NCBI RefSeq assembly: GCF_036237315.1
Contig: NZ_CP108356.1
Coordinates: 4,584,501-4,648,500, forward strand
From: Streptomyces sp. NBC_01351
GTDB lineage: Bacteria > Actinomycetota > Actinomycetes > Streptomycetales > Streptomycetaceae
DNA length: 64,000 nt
Direction: 5' to 3'
In this document: one piece after another, positions 34,059 to 42,426 of the stretch
Numbering within the stretch: position 1 is the first letter of the stretch
Layout of the letters: each line of letters begins with the position of its first letter
Program-made: the position numbers and the translations under genes
The notes under the pieces: model-generated
What the model saw: the letters and a program-made list of their open reading frames with translations, nothing else
The model's database searches: none
What the model was told of the DNA's origin: nothing

Positions 34059-35270
34059 ATGGCGACACGGGTGAAGAGGGCGGCGATCGGGGCGGTCGCG
34101 ATCGGGATGGCGGTGGTGCCCCTCGGGGCCGGCGCCGGCAATGCCTGGGGCGGCGCCCCCACGGCCGCGGTGGTCGCGGCGCCCGTTCAGGAGGACGGGG
34201 AGTTCGCGCAGCTCACGCCCGCCGTGGCACGGCAGTTGGACGAGGCCGTCCGCAAGGTGATGGCCGAGGCGAACGTCCCCGGGGTGATGGTGTCCCTGTC
34301 CGCGCCCGGGAAGGGCGAGTACGTGAAGGCCTTCGGGATCGCCGACAAGGCGACGGGTGCCCCGATGGCCACGGACCTGCACACGCGGATCGGCAGCGTG
34401 ACCAAGACCTTCACGGTGACGGCGCTGCTCCAGCTCGTGGACCAGGGCAAGGTCGGCCTGGACGACCCCATCGCCAAGTACATCGACGGCGTCCCGAACG
34501 GGGACCGGATCACGATCCGCCAGCTCGCCGAGATGCGGAGCGGACTGTTCAACTACTCCGCCGACCCGGGGTTCGACAAGGCCCTGTTCACCGACCCGGA
34601 CCGGGTGTTCACCCCGCAGGAGCTGCTCGCGTACGCCTTCAAGCACCCGGTGCTGTTCGAGCCCGGCGCGCAGTTCTACTACTGCAACACCAACCTCATC
34701 CTGCTCGGGCTGGTCGTCGAGCAGCAGAGCGGGCAGGACCTCGACGACTACATCAACGAGAAGGTCGTCGCCCCCGCCAAGCTGAAGAACACCCTCTTCC
34801 CCACGGGCGCGGAGTTCCCCGAGCCGCACGCCCACGGCTACACGAACCAGACGCTGTCCGGGAAGGTCGAGGACTCGACCGACTGGAACCCCTCCTGGGG
34901 CTGGGCCGCTGGAGCGATGATCTCCGACCTCGACGACCTGAAGTCCTGGGCCAAGACCATGGCCACCGGGACGCTGCTGACGCCCGCCACGCAGGCCCAG
35001 CGGCTGAAGGTCGTCCCCGTCATGCCGGGCGCCGGTTACGGCCTCGGCATCTTCAACACCCACGGCTGGATCGGGCACAACGGCTCGCTGCCGGGGTACG
35101 AGACCGTGTCCGTCTACCTGCCGCAGGCGCGGGCCACGCTGGCCATCGTGCTCAATACCGACATCCTCCTCGACGGCCAGGAGCCGAGCACGCTCTTCGC
35201 CGGGGCGATCACCAAGATCGTGACGCCGCAGAACGTCTACACGCTGCCGGCCCACATCGCCACCAAGTAG
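34059..35270 (+). CDS. Serine hydrolase (beta-lactamase / D-Ala-D-Ala peptidase fold)
   Basis: A 403-residue secreted class C-type protein. Signal peptide of about 30 residues (RVKRAAIGAVAIGMAVV ... GAGNAWG). Active-site motifs: SxxK as SVTK in RIGSVTKTFT, YxN as YCN in FYYCNTN, and HxG as HNG in GHNGSLPG. It resembles Streptomyces R61-type carboxypeptidases or esterase-like relatives and probably acts on wall peptides or beta-lactam-like esters outside the cell. ATG 34059 follows TAGGAGG. Divergent from the XRE cassette; no sign of joint function. Confidence 0.9.
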   Translation: MATRVKRAAIGAVAIGMAVVPLGAGAGNAWGGAPTAAVVAAPVQEDGEFAQLTPAVARQLDEAVRKVMAEANVPGVMVSLSAPGKGEYVKAFGIADKATGAPMATDLHTRIGSVTKTFTVTALLQLVDQGKVGLDDPIAKYIDGVPNGDRITIRQLAEMRSGLFNYSADPGFDKALFTDPDRVFTPQELLAYAFKHPVLFEPGAQFYYCNTNLILLGLVVEQQSGQDLDDYINEKVVAPAKLKNTLFPTGAEFPEPHAHGYTNQTLSGKVEDSTDWNPSWGWAAGAMISDLDDLKSWAKTMATGTLLTPATQAQRLKVVPVMPGAGYGLGIFNTHGWIGHNGSLPGYETVSVYLPQARATLAIVLNTDILLDGQEPSTLFAGAITKIVTPQNVYTLPAHIATK

Positions 35271-35352
35271 GCGGCCACGGGCCGCTGTCGGGGGCGTCCG
35301 TCCCCGCGCGCACAATGGGTCCGGCGCGCAGGGACGGACGAAGGAGACGGAT

Positions 35353-35877
35353 GTGAACGGTCAGGACGGGCAGAGCCGCCCGGACGGTCAGAGCGGCCCG
35401 GACGGTCAGAGCGGTCAGAGCGGCCAGGGGATCGAGCTGCGGGTCGCGGGGCAGGCGGACGTCGAGGACGCGGCGCGGCTGTTCCGCGGGTACCTCGACT
35501 TCTACGAGGTGGAGGTGACGGACCCGGACCGGCCGCGGGCCTTCCTCGCGGAGCGGATCGCGAAGGACGAGTCGCTGGTCCTGCTCGCCGACGCGCCGGG
35601 CCTCGGCACGGTCGGCTTCGCCCAGGTCTACCGGGCGTTCTCCTCGCTCAGCATGGACACCGCCTGGGTGCTCAACGACCTGTACGTGGCCCCCGAAGGC
35701 CGCCGCACCGGCGCCGGCCGGGCGCTGCTGCGCGAGGTGCTGCGCCGGGCGCGGGAGGCCGGGGTGACCGGGGTGCAGCTGGAGACCGCGTACGACAACA
35801 CGGTCGCGCAGGGGCTGTACGAGGCGGAGGGCTTCGTGCGCGAGGAGTTCCACGTCTACTTCCACGAACTCGGCTGA
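35353..35877 (+). CDS. GNAT N-acetyltransferase
   Basis: A 174-residue GNAT protein. Residues 1-25 are low complexity (DGQSG repeats from a short DNA repeat), residues 28-174 the acetyl-CoA-binding fold with VLNDLYVAPEGRRTGAGRALL (motif A, R/Q-x-x-G-x-G/A) and a beta-bulge ending in YEAEGFVREEFHVYF. Substrate unknown. GTG 35353 follows GAAGGAG. A candidate ECF promoter for the next gene overlaps its stop. Confidence 0.88.
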   Translation: MNGQDGQSRPDGQSGPDGQSGQSGQGIELRVAGQADVEDAARLFRGYLDFYEVEVTDPDRPRAFLAERIAKDESLVLLADAPGLGTVGFAQVYRAFSSLSMDTAWVLNDLYVAPEGRRTGAGRALLREVLRRAREAGVTGVQLETAYDNTVAQGLYEAEGFVREEFHVYFHELG

Positions 35878-35902
35878 AACATTTCCGGGTCGCCGCCGCG
35901 TC
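35875..35902 (+). promoter_or_regulatory. Candidate ECF-type promoter of the sigma factor gene
   Basis: TGAAAC (35875-35880) and CGTC (35899-35902) are 18 bases apart and 30 bases before the sigma-factor ATG. The shape (-35 GAAC-like, -10 CGTC) suits autoregulation by an ECF sigma, but the match is loose. Confidence 0.35.
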
Positions 35903-35932
35903 GATGGGGTGAGACGACGCGAGGGGGAGTAG

Positions 35933-36454
35933 ATGCGGCAGGGTCGCAGAGACGGGTTCCGTGAGTTCGCGGAGGGCAGATCGGGGCACCTGTACAGGTC
36001 GGCCTGTCTGCTGGCCAGCGGGGACACCCATCTCGCGGAGGACCTCGTACAGGAGACCCTGGGCAGGATGTACCTGCTCTGGGGGCGCGTTTCCCGCATC
36101 GACAATCCGGCGGCGTACGCGCAGACCGTGCTCGTACGGGCCTTCCTGACGCACCAGCGCCGGCGGTCGGCGGGAGAGCGCCCGGTCGGGGAGTTCCCCG
36201 AGTCGGCCGCCGCCGGGTCCGGGTCCGGGTCCGGCGATCCGGCGTTGCGGCTGACGCTGCTGGAGGCGCTGGGGCGGCTCGCGCCCAAGGATCGGGCGGT
36301 GCTCGTGCTGCGGTACTGGGAGGACCGCAGCATCGAGGAGACCGCCGAGGCGATGAACACCAGCTCGGCGGCGGTCCGTACCCGGGCCTCGCGGGCGCTC
36401 GGCCGACTCAGGGAGCAACTGGGCGGCAGCATAAGCGAGTTCGCGGGAATCTGA
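35933..36454 (+). CDS. SigE-family ECF sigma factor
   Basis: A 173-residue ECF sigma factor. Region 2 includes HLAEDLVQETLGRMYLLWGRV (about 38-58) and region 4 the HTH YWEDRSIEETAEAMNTSSAAVRTRASRAL (about 122-150); a Gly/Ser linker (AAAGSGSGSG) joins them. It would direct RNA polymerase to a small regulon. ATG 35933 has GGGGAG. The following gene at 36546 is the usual partner position and encodes a membrane-anchored extracytoplasmic protein, likely involved in its control. Confidence 0.9.
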   Translation: MRQGRRDGFREFAEGRSGHLYRSACLLASGDTHLAEDLVQETLGRMYLLWGRVSRIDNPAAYAQTVLVRAFLTHQRRRSAGERPVGEFPESAAAGSGSGSGDPALRLTLLEALGRLAPKDRAVLVLRYWEDRSIEETAEAMNTSSAAVRTRASRALGRLREQLGGSISEFAGI

Positions 36455-36545
36455 GAGTGGAAATGGTCCGGCCCGCCCCCGGTGGGCGGCATCGTGCCGG
36501 TTTGGTCCTCTGCACACCCCCTGAGAACGGAAGGTTTGGTTCCCC

Positions 36546-37400
36546 ATGCCCTTTGAAGACGAGCTCGGTGAAGCCCTCCGGCGTGCGGGGGACGGTTTCC
36601 CGGCCGACCGGCACGCCCTCGTGCAAGCCGGTGAGCGGCGCGGACGGCGCCTCGTGGCCCGCCGCAGGGCCGCCGTGATCGGCGGATCGGTGCTGTCCCT
36701 GGCCCTGATCGGCGGGGCCGGCGCCTACGCCGGGGGGCTGCTGGACGGAACGGGCCGGTCCGAGATCGCGGCGCCGCCGGAACCGTCGGGCGGACCGTCC
36801 GGCGGGGACGGCACCCCGGTGCCGGAACTGCCACCGGTGCCGCGCGGTACCGGCGCGGTCTCCGCCGAGCAGATGGTCGAGGTGCTCAAGGGGCTGCTTC
36901 CGGAAGGGACCCTGTCCGTGACCAGGGCGAGCGGTACCGACGGCAGCAGCGCGGGGGTGACGGGCGTGTACGACGACGGCAAGGGCGGAGCGGAGATCAA
37001 TGTCTCCGTGCTCCGGCTGGACCCGAACGGCGTCATGGCGCACACGGAGACCCTCTGCTCCGAGAAGAACCTGCCGGAGGGCGACGACTGCACGACGGAG
37101 CAACTGGCCGACGGCTCCAAGCTGCTGATCGAGCAGCGCCACCTGCCCCCGAGTCTCACCCCGGGCCTCAAGGAATGGCGAGCCGCGCTCGCGACCCCGC
37201 AGGGGTACCTGGTCAAGTTTTACGAATCGAATTCCCCGTTCGGGCTGTACCCGGGGAATTCCCCGTCCGCGGGTGCCACGGCGATCACCCGGACCGACCC
37301 GCCGCTGTCCCCCGCCCGGTTGAAGGCCCTGGTCACTTCCGACAAGTGGCACCCGGCACTGAACGACCTGCCCGCGGCCAATGCGGGACCGCGGGGATAG
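36546..37400 (+). CDS. Membrane-anchored partner protein of the ECF sigma (truncated)
   Basis: A 284-residue protein: cytoplasmic N-terminus (EDELGEALRRAGDGFPADRH), one transmembrane helix (about 43-66) and an extracytoplasmic domain containing QMVEVLKGLLPEG and ending LSPARLKALVTSDKWHP. The same pattern (VERLERLV ... LTLEQLQSIALHPKWHE) recurs in the next 450 bases in the same frame after a TAG, so relatives with two such domains are the likely full-length form and this copy is cut by the stop. ATG 36546 follows GGAAGG. Anti-sigma function is inferred from position. Confidence 0.75.
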   Translation: MPFEDELGEALRRAGDGFPADRHALVQAGERRGRRLVARRRAAVIGGSVLSLALIGGAGAYAGGLLDGTGRSEIAAPPEPSGGPSGGDGTPVPELPPVPRGTGAVSAEQMVEVLKGLLPEGTLSVTRASGTDGSSAGVTGVYDDGKGGAEINVSVLRLDPNGVMAHTETLCSEKNLPEGDDCTTEQLADGSKLLIEQRHLPPSLTPGLKEWRAALATPQGYLVKFYESNSPFGLYPGNSPSAGATAITRTDPPLSPARLKALVTSDKWHPALNDLPAANAGPRG

Positions 37401-37850
37401 TCGCCCGCGTCTCCGAATGCGCTTTGGGATCTGAAGGCCGTGGAGCGGCTGGAGCGGCTGGTGACCGCGTCGAAGGTCCCGGTCATCTCCAAGGGCGGGG
37501 AGGGAGGGTCCGGCTACCTCGTGGTCGACGACGGCAAGGGCAAGTCCCTGGTCAGGCTCGACGTCATCAAGGGAGACCGGCGCTCCGGACTTCGAGGGCA
37601 ACGTCCCTTCGCTGAACGACGGAATCCGCACCAAGGTCACACAGGGTCCTGCGGAGAGCGCAAGGGGGTGGTCCGGTGGACCGTCGACAGCCTGCGCAAG
37701 AACGGGCTGAGGGTGACGGTCACCGCCTACAACACCGCCGACCCGAGCGGTGCGGCCACCCGTGAGACGCCCGCGCTGACGCTGGAGCAGCTGCAGTCGA
37801 TCGCCCTCCACCCCAAGTGGCATGAGCTGGACTACTTCGCGTCGGCGTAG
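37401..37850 (+). pseudogene. Decayed second domain of the sigma partner protein
   Basis: Continues in frame after the TAG at 37398-37400: ALWDLKAVERLERLV, GSGYLVVDDGKGKSL, then a patch where a different frame reads PDFEGNVPSLNDGIRTKV (about 37585-37655), after which the original frame resumes with GVVRWTVDSLRKNG and ALTLEQLQSIALHPKW. This fits one extra base near 37580 and one lost base near 37655, plus the stop. A GTG at 37440 could start a 136-residue protein but has only a weak ribosome site. Confidence 0.65.
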
Positions 37851-39502
37851 CACTCCACGACCGCCGTCGTGAAGGGGAACCGGACCGGGGTGTCGCCGAA
37901 GGTGATCCGCCCGGCCCGGTCCCCGGCGGCCCGGATGGCCTCGGCGACGGCCTCGGCCTCCTCGGCCGGGCAGTGCACGATCACCTCGTCGTGCTGGAAG
38001 AACACCAGCTCGGCCCGCATGCCGGAGAGTGCCTGCCGGAGGGCCGCGAGGAGCAGCAGCGCCCAGTCCGCGGCGCTGCCCTGCACGACGAAGTTACGGG
38101 TGAAACGGCCGCGGGCCCGGGTGTTGGTCGAGGCGTAGCTCGGGGTCCAGCCGCCGTCGTCCTGCTCCTGTGGGATTCCGGCCTCCCCCTCCTCGGGGAC
38201 GCCGGCCGGCGGCGGGCAGGTGCGGCCCAGCCAGGTCCGTACGAGCCGGCCCTCCTCCCCGGCCCGCGCCGCGTCGTCCACGTACGCCACGGCCCGGGGG
38301 AAGCGGCGGCGCAGGGCGGCCAGGTTCTTGAGGCCGTCCCCGGAGGTCTGCCCGTAGACCGCGCCGAGGACGGCGATCTTGGCCTTGTCCCGGTCGCCGG
38401 AGAAACCCTGGCGGGAGACGGCGGTGTAGAGGTCTGCGGAGTCCCCGGCCACCGCCATGAAGGCGGGGTCGCGGGAGATCGCGGCGAGTACGCGCGGCTC
38501 CATCTGGTCGGCGTCGGCGACGACGAGCCGCCAGCCGGGGTCGGCGACGACGGCCCGGCGGATCACCTTGGGGATCTGCAAGGCCCCGCCGCCGTTGGTG
38601 ACCCAGCGGCCGGTGAGGGTGCCGCCGGGGATGAACTCCGGGCGGAAACGGCCGTCGTGCACCCAGTCCGCGAGCCAGCTCCAGCCGTGGGCGGTGTAGA
38701 TCCGGTACAGCTTCTTGTACGCGAGGAGGGGCTCGACGGCGGGGTGGTCGAGCTCCTGGATCTCCCAGCGACGGGTGGACTTCAGCTTGATGCCGGCTTC
38801 GGCGAAGGCCTTGATGACGTCCGCCGGCAGCTCGGGGCGCACCCGGCGGCCGAAGGCGGCGGAGATCCGGTCGGCCAGCTCGGCGAGGCGGCGGGGCTCG
38901 CCGCCGCCGGCGTAGCGCTCGCCGAGCAGCTCGGTCAGCAGGGCGCGGTGCACGTCGGCCCGCCAGGGCAGGCCCGCGCGGTGCATCTCGGCGGCCACGA
39001 GGAAGGCCGCCGACTCGGCGGCGGTCAGCAGCCGCATCCGGTCGGGGTGGGCGGTGGCGCCGATCCGCGCCGTCTGGTCGGCGTGGACGGCGAGCAGGGC
39101 GTCCAGGGGGACCGGGGCGGGGCGCGCGTCGAAGAGGGAGTCCTGGGTGCCGGGCTCGGCGGCGCGCTGCGGGGGGTCCGGCGGCACGGGGGAGTTGGTG
39201 AGCCGGGCCCAGGCGGCGGCGGCCGAGCGGGGCTCGCCGAAGCGGCCCTCGTGGCCGAGGAGGAGCAGCTCGGCGTCCTCGACGTCGTAGCAGCGGTCCA
39301 CGCGGGCGCCGGCGGCGAGGAGGCGGGGGTAGACGGCGGCGGTGGACTGCCAGATCCAGCGGGTGCCGGGGGGTGCGGCGCGGATCGCTTCCGCGGGGTC
39401 CCGCACGCTGATCCGGCGCCCGCCGCCGGGGGCCGCGGGCGCGGCGTGCCATGACCCGTCACCGTCTTCGGCGAGGGCCCATCTGCCCGCGTTCTCGCTC
39501 AC
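37832..39502 (-). CDS. Family A DNA polymerase (bifunctional 3'-5' exonuclease/polymerase type)
   Basis: A 556-residue PolA-like enzyme without a 5' nuclease domain. The N-terminal ~190 residues are exonuclease-like but lack clear DxE motifs; the polymerase half has GRWVTNGGGALQIPK, VVADADQMEPRVLA (motif A, D-x-x-Q-x-E), RDKAKIAVLGAVYGQ (finger motif B, K and Y) and FFQHDEVIVHCP (motif C, HDE). Streptomycetes carry this second, shorter polymerase in addition to PolA; repair or translesion roles are likely. GTG 39502 (VSENAGRW) is taken as start. The 3' end overlaps the decayed domain by 19 bases, tail to tail. Confidence 0.9.
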   Translation of the reverse strand: MSENAGRWALAEDGDGSWHAAPAAPGGGRRISVRDPAEAIRAAPPGTRWIWQSTAAVYPRLLAAGARVDRCYDVEDAELLLLGHEGRFGEPRSAAAAWARLTNSPVPPDPPQRAAEPGTQDSLFDARPAPVPLDALLAVHADQTARIGATAHPDRMRLLTAAESAAFLVAAEMHRAGLPWRADVHRALLTELLGERYAGGGEPRRLAELADRISAAFGRRVRPELPADVIKAFAEAGIKLKSTRRWEIQELDHPAVEPLLAYKKLYRIYTAHGWSWLADWVHDGRFRPEFIPGGTLTGRWVTNGGGALQIPKVIRRAVVADPGWRLVVADADQMEPRVLAAISRDPAFMAVAGDSADLYTAVSRQGFSGDRDKAKIAVLGAVYGQTSGDGLKNLAALRRRFPRAVAYVDDAARAGEEGRLVRTWLGRTCPPPAGVPEEGEAGIPQEQDDGGWTPSYASTNTRARGRFTRNFVVQGSAADWALLLLAALRQALSGMRAELVFFQHDEVIVHCPAEEAEAVAEAIRAAGDRAGRITFGDTPVRFPFTTAVVECYADAK

Positions 39503-39852
39503 GGGTGCGAGTGTCCCACCGGGGTCTGACAATTCCGGCGGCGCCGGGCCCTGCGGGGTGCGGTGGCATGCCGCTACGCGGCCGGGGCTCCGCCCCGCAC
39601 CCCGCTCCTCAAACGCCGGAGGGGCTGGATTTTGGCTGATGCGGTCCGCGAGTGCGCGCGCAATCGTGCGCCGCACGATCCGGCCCCGGCCGGGCAGAAT
39701 CCAGCCCCTCCGGCGTTTGAGGCGCGGGTCTGGGCGGAGCCCAGGGTGCCGCGCAGCGGCGCTTTCGGACCCGTCGCCGGAGCCTCCAGAGGTGGCGCCG
39801 TACCCATGGGCCCCGGGCAGAGTGCAGGCAAGGGCGTGCCAAGCTGGAGGGT
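39503..39852. other. Repeat-bearing gap between polymerase and DUF2786 genes
   Basis: Divergent promoters must lie here. Most of the space is taken by the large inverted repeat at 39607-39722 and its GC-rich flanks (CGGGGCTCCGCCCCG at 39584-39598; CTGGGCGGAGCCCAG at 39731-39745). Confidence 0.6.
39607..39722. repeat. Large inverted repeat of the GTTTGAGG family, copy 2
   Basis: Positions 39607-39630 and 39699-39722 are perfect 24-bp inverted copies (outer ends CCTCAAACGCC / GGCGTTTGAGG) enclosing a 68-base core that itself contains ATCGTGCG/CGCACGAT. It is two dispersed-repeat units head to head and could form a cruciform or a strong RNA hairpin. Confidence 0.9.
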
Positions 39853-41028
39853 GTGAGAGACCTTGCCGAGACCGTCGACCGGGCCTTCGCCGCCGCCCTC
39901 TACGCCCAGGATGACGCCGGGCTCGACACCGGGGCCTCGGTGCTGGCCGCCGAGTCGGCGCGGTGGGGCGGGGTCGGGCGGGAGCTGCTCGCGCGCGGGG
40001 AGGCGTACGTACGGCAGGCCTGGGAGCGGGGGTGGCAGCCGGCCGACCTGCTGCGGCTGGTCCGGCGGGACCTCGACGAGCGGCACATACGGATCGCCGG
40101 CGACCTGATCGCCGGCGAGGCGCGCCGCTACGCCCGGCTCCCCGAGCGGTGGACCGAGTCCGAGGTGTGGTGGGCGGGGGACGAGGAGTACGCGGACCAG
40201 CTCGCCCGGCGCGAGAAGGCGGACCGGTTCACCCTGGCGACCGCGCTGCTGGAGGTGTTCCGGCTGCTGGTCCGGCTGCCCTCCATCGAACCGGTGGGCC
40301 CCCTTCCGGGCGACCCGCTGGACGAGCACGAACACGCGCACATCGAGCCCCGCATGCTCGGCCGCATCCGAGCCCTGCTCGCCAAGGCCGAGGCGACCAC
40401 CTTCCCCGAGGAGGCGGAGGCGCTCAGCGCCAAGGCGCAGGAGCTGATGGCCCGGCACACCGTGGACGAGGCGCTGCTGGCCGCGCGCGGCGGCCGGCCG
40501 ACGCAGGTCCCGGGGGCCTGCCGGATCGGGGTCGAGCCGCCGTACGAGGAGGCCAAGGCGGTGCTGCTCGACGCGGTGGCCACGGCCAACCGCTGCCGGG
40601 CGGTGTGGAACAGCGGCTTCGAGTTCTCCACGGTGGTCGGCTTCGAGAGCGACCTGGAGGCGGTGGAGCTGCTGTACACCTCGCTGCTCGTCCAGGGCAC
40701 GGCGGCGATGACCCGGGCGGAGGCCGCACAGCGGGCCGGGGGGCGGAAGCGGACGAAAACCTTCCGGCAGTCCTTCCTGCTCGCCTACGCCAGCCGGCTC
40801 GGGCGGCGCCTCGCCGAGACCGCCGAGCACACGGCGAGCGAGGCCTCCGACAACCTGCCGGCGCTCGTGGCCCGCGACGTCGCGGTCACCTCCCGGGCGG
40901 ACGAGATGTTCCCGAAGACCACCACGACCCGGCTGCGCGGGGCCACCGACCACGCGGGCTGGGAGGACGGCACGGCCGCGGCGGATGCCGCCCATGTGGG
41001 GGGCAAGCGGAAGCCCCTGACCCCCTAA
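39853..41028 (+). CDS. DUF2786-containing protein
   Basis: A 391-residue cytoplasmic protein. The DUF2786 motif is RIRALLAKAEATTFPEE ... EALSAKAQELMARHTVDE (about residues 171-207); a family-typical N-terminal helical region precedes it and a second region (ANRCRAVWNSG ... FRQSFLLAYASRLGRRL) follows. Function is not known; the motif is found in phage-related and actinobacterial proteins. GTG 39853 follows GGAGGG very closely. Confidence 0.85.
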   Translation: MRDLAETVDRAFAAALYAQDDAGLDTGASVLAAESARWGGVGRELLARGEAYVRQAWERGWQPADLLRLVRRDLDERHIRIAGDLIAGEARRYARLPERWTESEVWWAGDEEYADQLARREKADRFTLATALLEVFRLLVRLPSIEPVGPLPGDPLDEHEHAHIEPRMLGRIRALLAKAEATTFPEEAEALSAKAQELMARHTVDEALLAARGGRPTQVPGACRIGVEPPYEEAKAVLLDAVATANRCRAVWNSGFEFSTVVGFESDLEAVELLYTSLLVQGTAAMTRAEAAQRAGGRKRTKTFRQSFLLAYASRLGRRLAETAEHTASEASDNLPALVARDVAVTSRADEMFPKTTTTRLRGATDHAGWEDGTAAADAAHVGGKRKPLTP

Positions 41029-41107
41029 GACCGGGGGGCCTCCGCGCGCAGGGCCCGAGGGGTGCCCAGAGGATGTCGTGTCTGTGATCAGGGGACCACC
41101 CTCCGCG

Positions 41108-41117
41108 TGCACGTGCA
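41108..41117. promoter_or_regulatory. TGCACGTGCA palindrome, site 1
   Basis: Perfect 10-bp dyad 74 bases before the DUF397 start, followed by a half-site ATGCAGG. A TATGAT at 41148-41153 downstream could be the -10 of that gene. The same sequence recurs at 41492 and 42219. Confidence 0.65.
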
Positions 41118-41190
41118 TCTGCCCATGCAGGCGCTAATGAACACAGCTATGATCCCGTGCAGTTGACATCTGCACTATCGGGGGCTTCCT

Positions 41191-41436
41191 GTGGACCATG
41201 CGTACAACGGGATGGCAGCTGCAGAACTCGCTACCGCGTTCGGGCTGACCTGGCAGAAGAGCAGACACAGCAACTCGCAGGGTTCCTGCGTGGAGTTCGC
41301 GAAGCTGCCGGACGGCGATGTCGCCGTCCGCAATTCGCGCTTCCCGGACGGTCCGGCACTCGTCTACACGCCGGCCGAGATAGAGGCCCTGCTCCTGGGC
41401 GTCAAGGACGGCGAGTTCGATCATTTGATCAGCTGA
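41191..41436 (+). CDS. DUF397 protein of a whiJ-like cluster
   Basis: An 81-residue protein with the DUF397 core LTWQKSRHSNSQGSCVEF and GDVAVRNSRFPDGPALVYTPAEI. DUF397 proteins occur in streptomycete clusters with an XRE-DUF5753 regulator and an HATPase protein (whiJ- and abaA-like sets) and are thought to antagonise the regulator. GTG 41191 follows GGGGGCTTCCT. Its neighbours are the HATPase gene (convergent) and the XRE gene beyond. Confidence 0.9.
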   Translation: MDHAYNGMAAAELATAFGLTWQKSRHSNSQGSCVEFAKLPDGDVAVRNSRFPDGPALVYTPAEIEALLLGVKDGEFDHLIS

Positions 41437-41491
41437 CGGGGCTGACGGAATCGAGCGCCGACCGAGCCGTCATTCAGCCGTCATCAAGCCA

Positions 41492-41501
41492 TGCACGTGC
41501 A
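41492..41501. promoter_or_regulatory. TGCACGTGCA palindrome, site 2
   Basis: Identical to site 1, located in the gap between the converging DUF397 and HATPase genes rather than in an obvious promoter, just before GGCCGGGA...TCCCGGCC (41504-41538), a likely shared terminator. Confidence 0.6.
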
Positions 41502-41505
41502 CTGG

Positions 41506-41538
41506 CCGGGACTGATCGCAATGATCAATCCCGGCCAG
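41506..41538. terminator. Bidirectional hairpin between DUF397 and HATPase genes
   Basis: CTGGCCGGGACTGAT and ATCAATCCCGGCCAG pair almost fully (core GGCCGGGA/TCCCGGCC) between the two converging stops. Confidence 0.65.
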
Positions 41539-41568
41539 TGGTCGTATTCGGCTCCAGTCCGCCCCGGC

Positions 41569-42078
41569 TCAGTCGTGGATCAGGAACAGCGCCCAGACCA
41601 CCTTGCCGGTCAGCCGTCCCGCGAGCGGGTGCCAGCCCCAGCTGTCGCTGTACGCGTCCACGAGGAACAGTCCCCGCCCGGACTCCAGGTCGCAGTTCGC
41701 CTCCGCGGCGTCCGGCGAGAAGGCCCCGCCGGGCCGGTCCTCGCTCGGGTCGCGCACCGCGCACACCAGCCGGGTGCTCCACCGCATCAGGTGCAGCCGC
41801 ACCGCGGGTTCGGGCTCGGCGGCCGGCCCCCGCGCGTCCTCCGGCAGCGCATGGCGCAACGCGTTGGTGACGAGTTCGGAGACGACCAGCGCCACGTCGT
41901 CGAAGCGCTCGTCGAGACCCCACTGGGCCAGGGTCGAGCGGGTGAACGAACGTGCCCCGCGCACCGCGTCGTAGCGGGCGGGCAGGGCACATGACGCGGA
42001 CCCGGAGACAGCCGTGGGGTCGACCGGGGGAAGCCCCTGCCGTAACGGCTCGAGCATGGTCGATCCATTCGTCCCCAT
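41569..42078 (-). CDS. HATPase (RsbW-like) protein of the whiJ-like cluster
   Basis: A 169-residue ATP-binding protein. The N-box is VVSELVTNALRHA (Glu and Asn intact), with later G-box-like ESGRGLFLVDAYSDSWGW. Such proteins are serine kinases or anti-sigma-like partners. ATG 42078 is chosen for GGAG eight bases upstream; ATG 42057 is possible. It is divergent from the XRE gene, sharing the 42079-42426 region that has palindrome site 3. Confidence 0.88.
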   Translation of the reverse strand: MGTNGSTMLEPLRQGLPPVDPTAVSGSASCALPARYDAVRGARSFTRSTLAQWGLDERFDDVALVVSELVTNALRHALPEDARGPAAEPEPAVRLHLMRWSTRLVCAVRDPSEDRPGGAFSPDAAEANCDLESGRGLFLVDAYSDSWGWHPLAGRLTGKVVWALFLIHD

Positions 42079-42426
42079 GCGAGGCACTCCCGGGATTCGC
42101 GGGCGAAGCGGCGGCTTCGTCCAAAGAGAACTGCGGGGTGGGTCCGGCGCCGGCGCGAACAGCACGCAGGTGCGCGGGGACCATCGTTCCGAATGGCGGA
42201 GCCGGATGCAAGGGCAGATGCACGTGCACGCGCCGGACCTGTCCGCTCCCGTGACGGTTCTTGCTCATTTCTTCCTACGCATACTTACGGACTTCTTTTA
42301 CGGGCGGCGGGATTCCGTTACAGAACGAGTACGGGCCGATGCGTTTTGGTGGCAGACTGCGGCCCCTGGGGTGCGGGGGCCCCTCGACGCGCACGCATGC
42401 CAATTGCGATGGGGAGGGCAGTACTA
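42079..42426. other. Divergent regulatory region of the whiJ-like cluster
   Basis: A 348-base gap containing palindrome site 3 and an AT-richer stretch (42255-42330, CTTACGGACTTCTTTTACGGG) likely to hold the XRE gene promoter. No additional gene is supported. Confidence 0.5.
42219..42228. promoter_or_regulatory. TGCACGTGCA palindrome, site 3
   Basis: Third exact copy, between the divergent HATPase and XRE genes, about 141 bases from the HATPase ATG; a half-site TGCA precedes it at 42207-42210. Probably an operator for the cluster's XRE regulator. Confidence 0.65.

Noticed and set aside
35353..35430. Mobile repeat at the GNAT gene start
   Set aside because: Only a short GACGGTCAGAGCGG tandem duplication in the coding sequence; no other copies or mobile features.
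37440..37850. Independent 136-residue gene
   Set aside because: It continues the preceding frame across one TAG, contains an out-of-frame patch and has a poor ribosome site, so decay of a larger gene is more likely.
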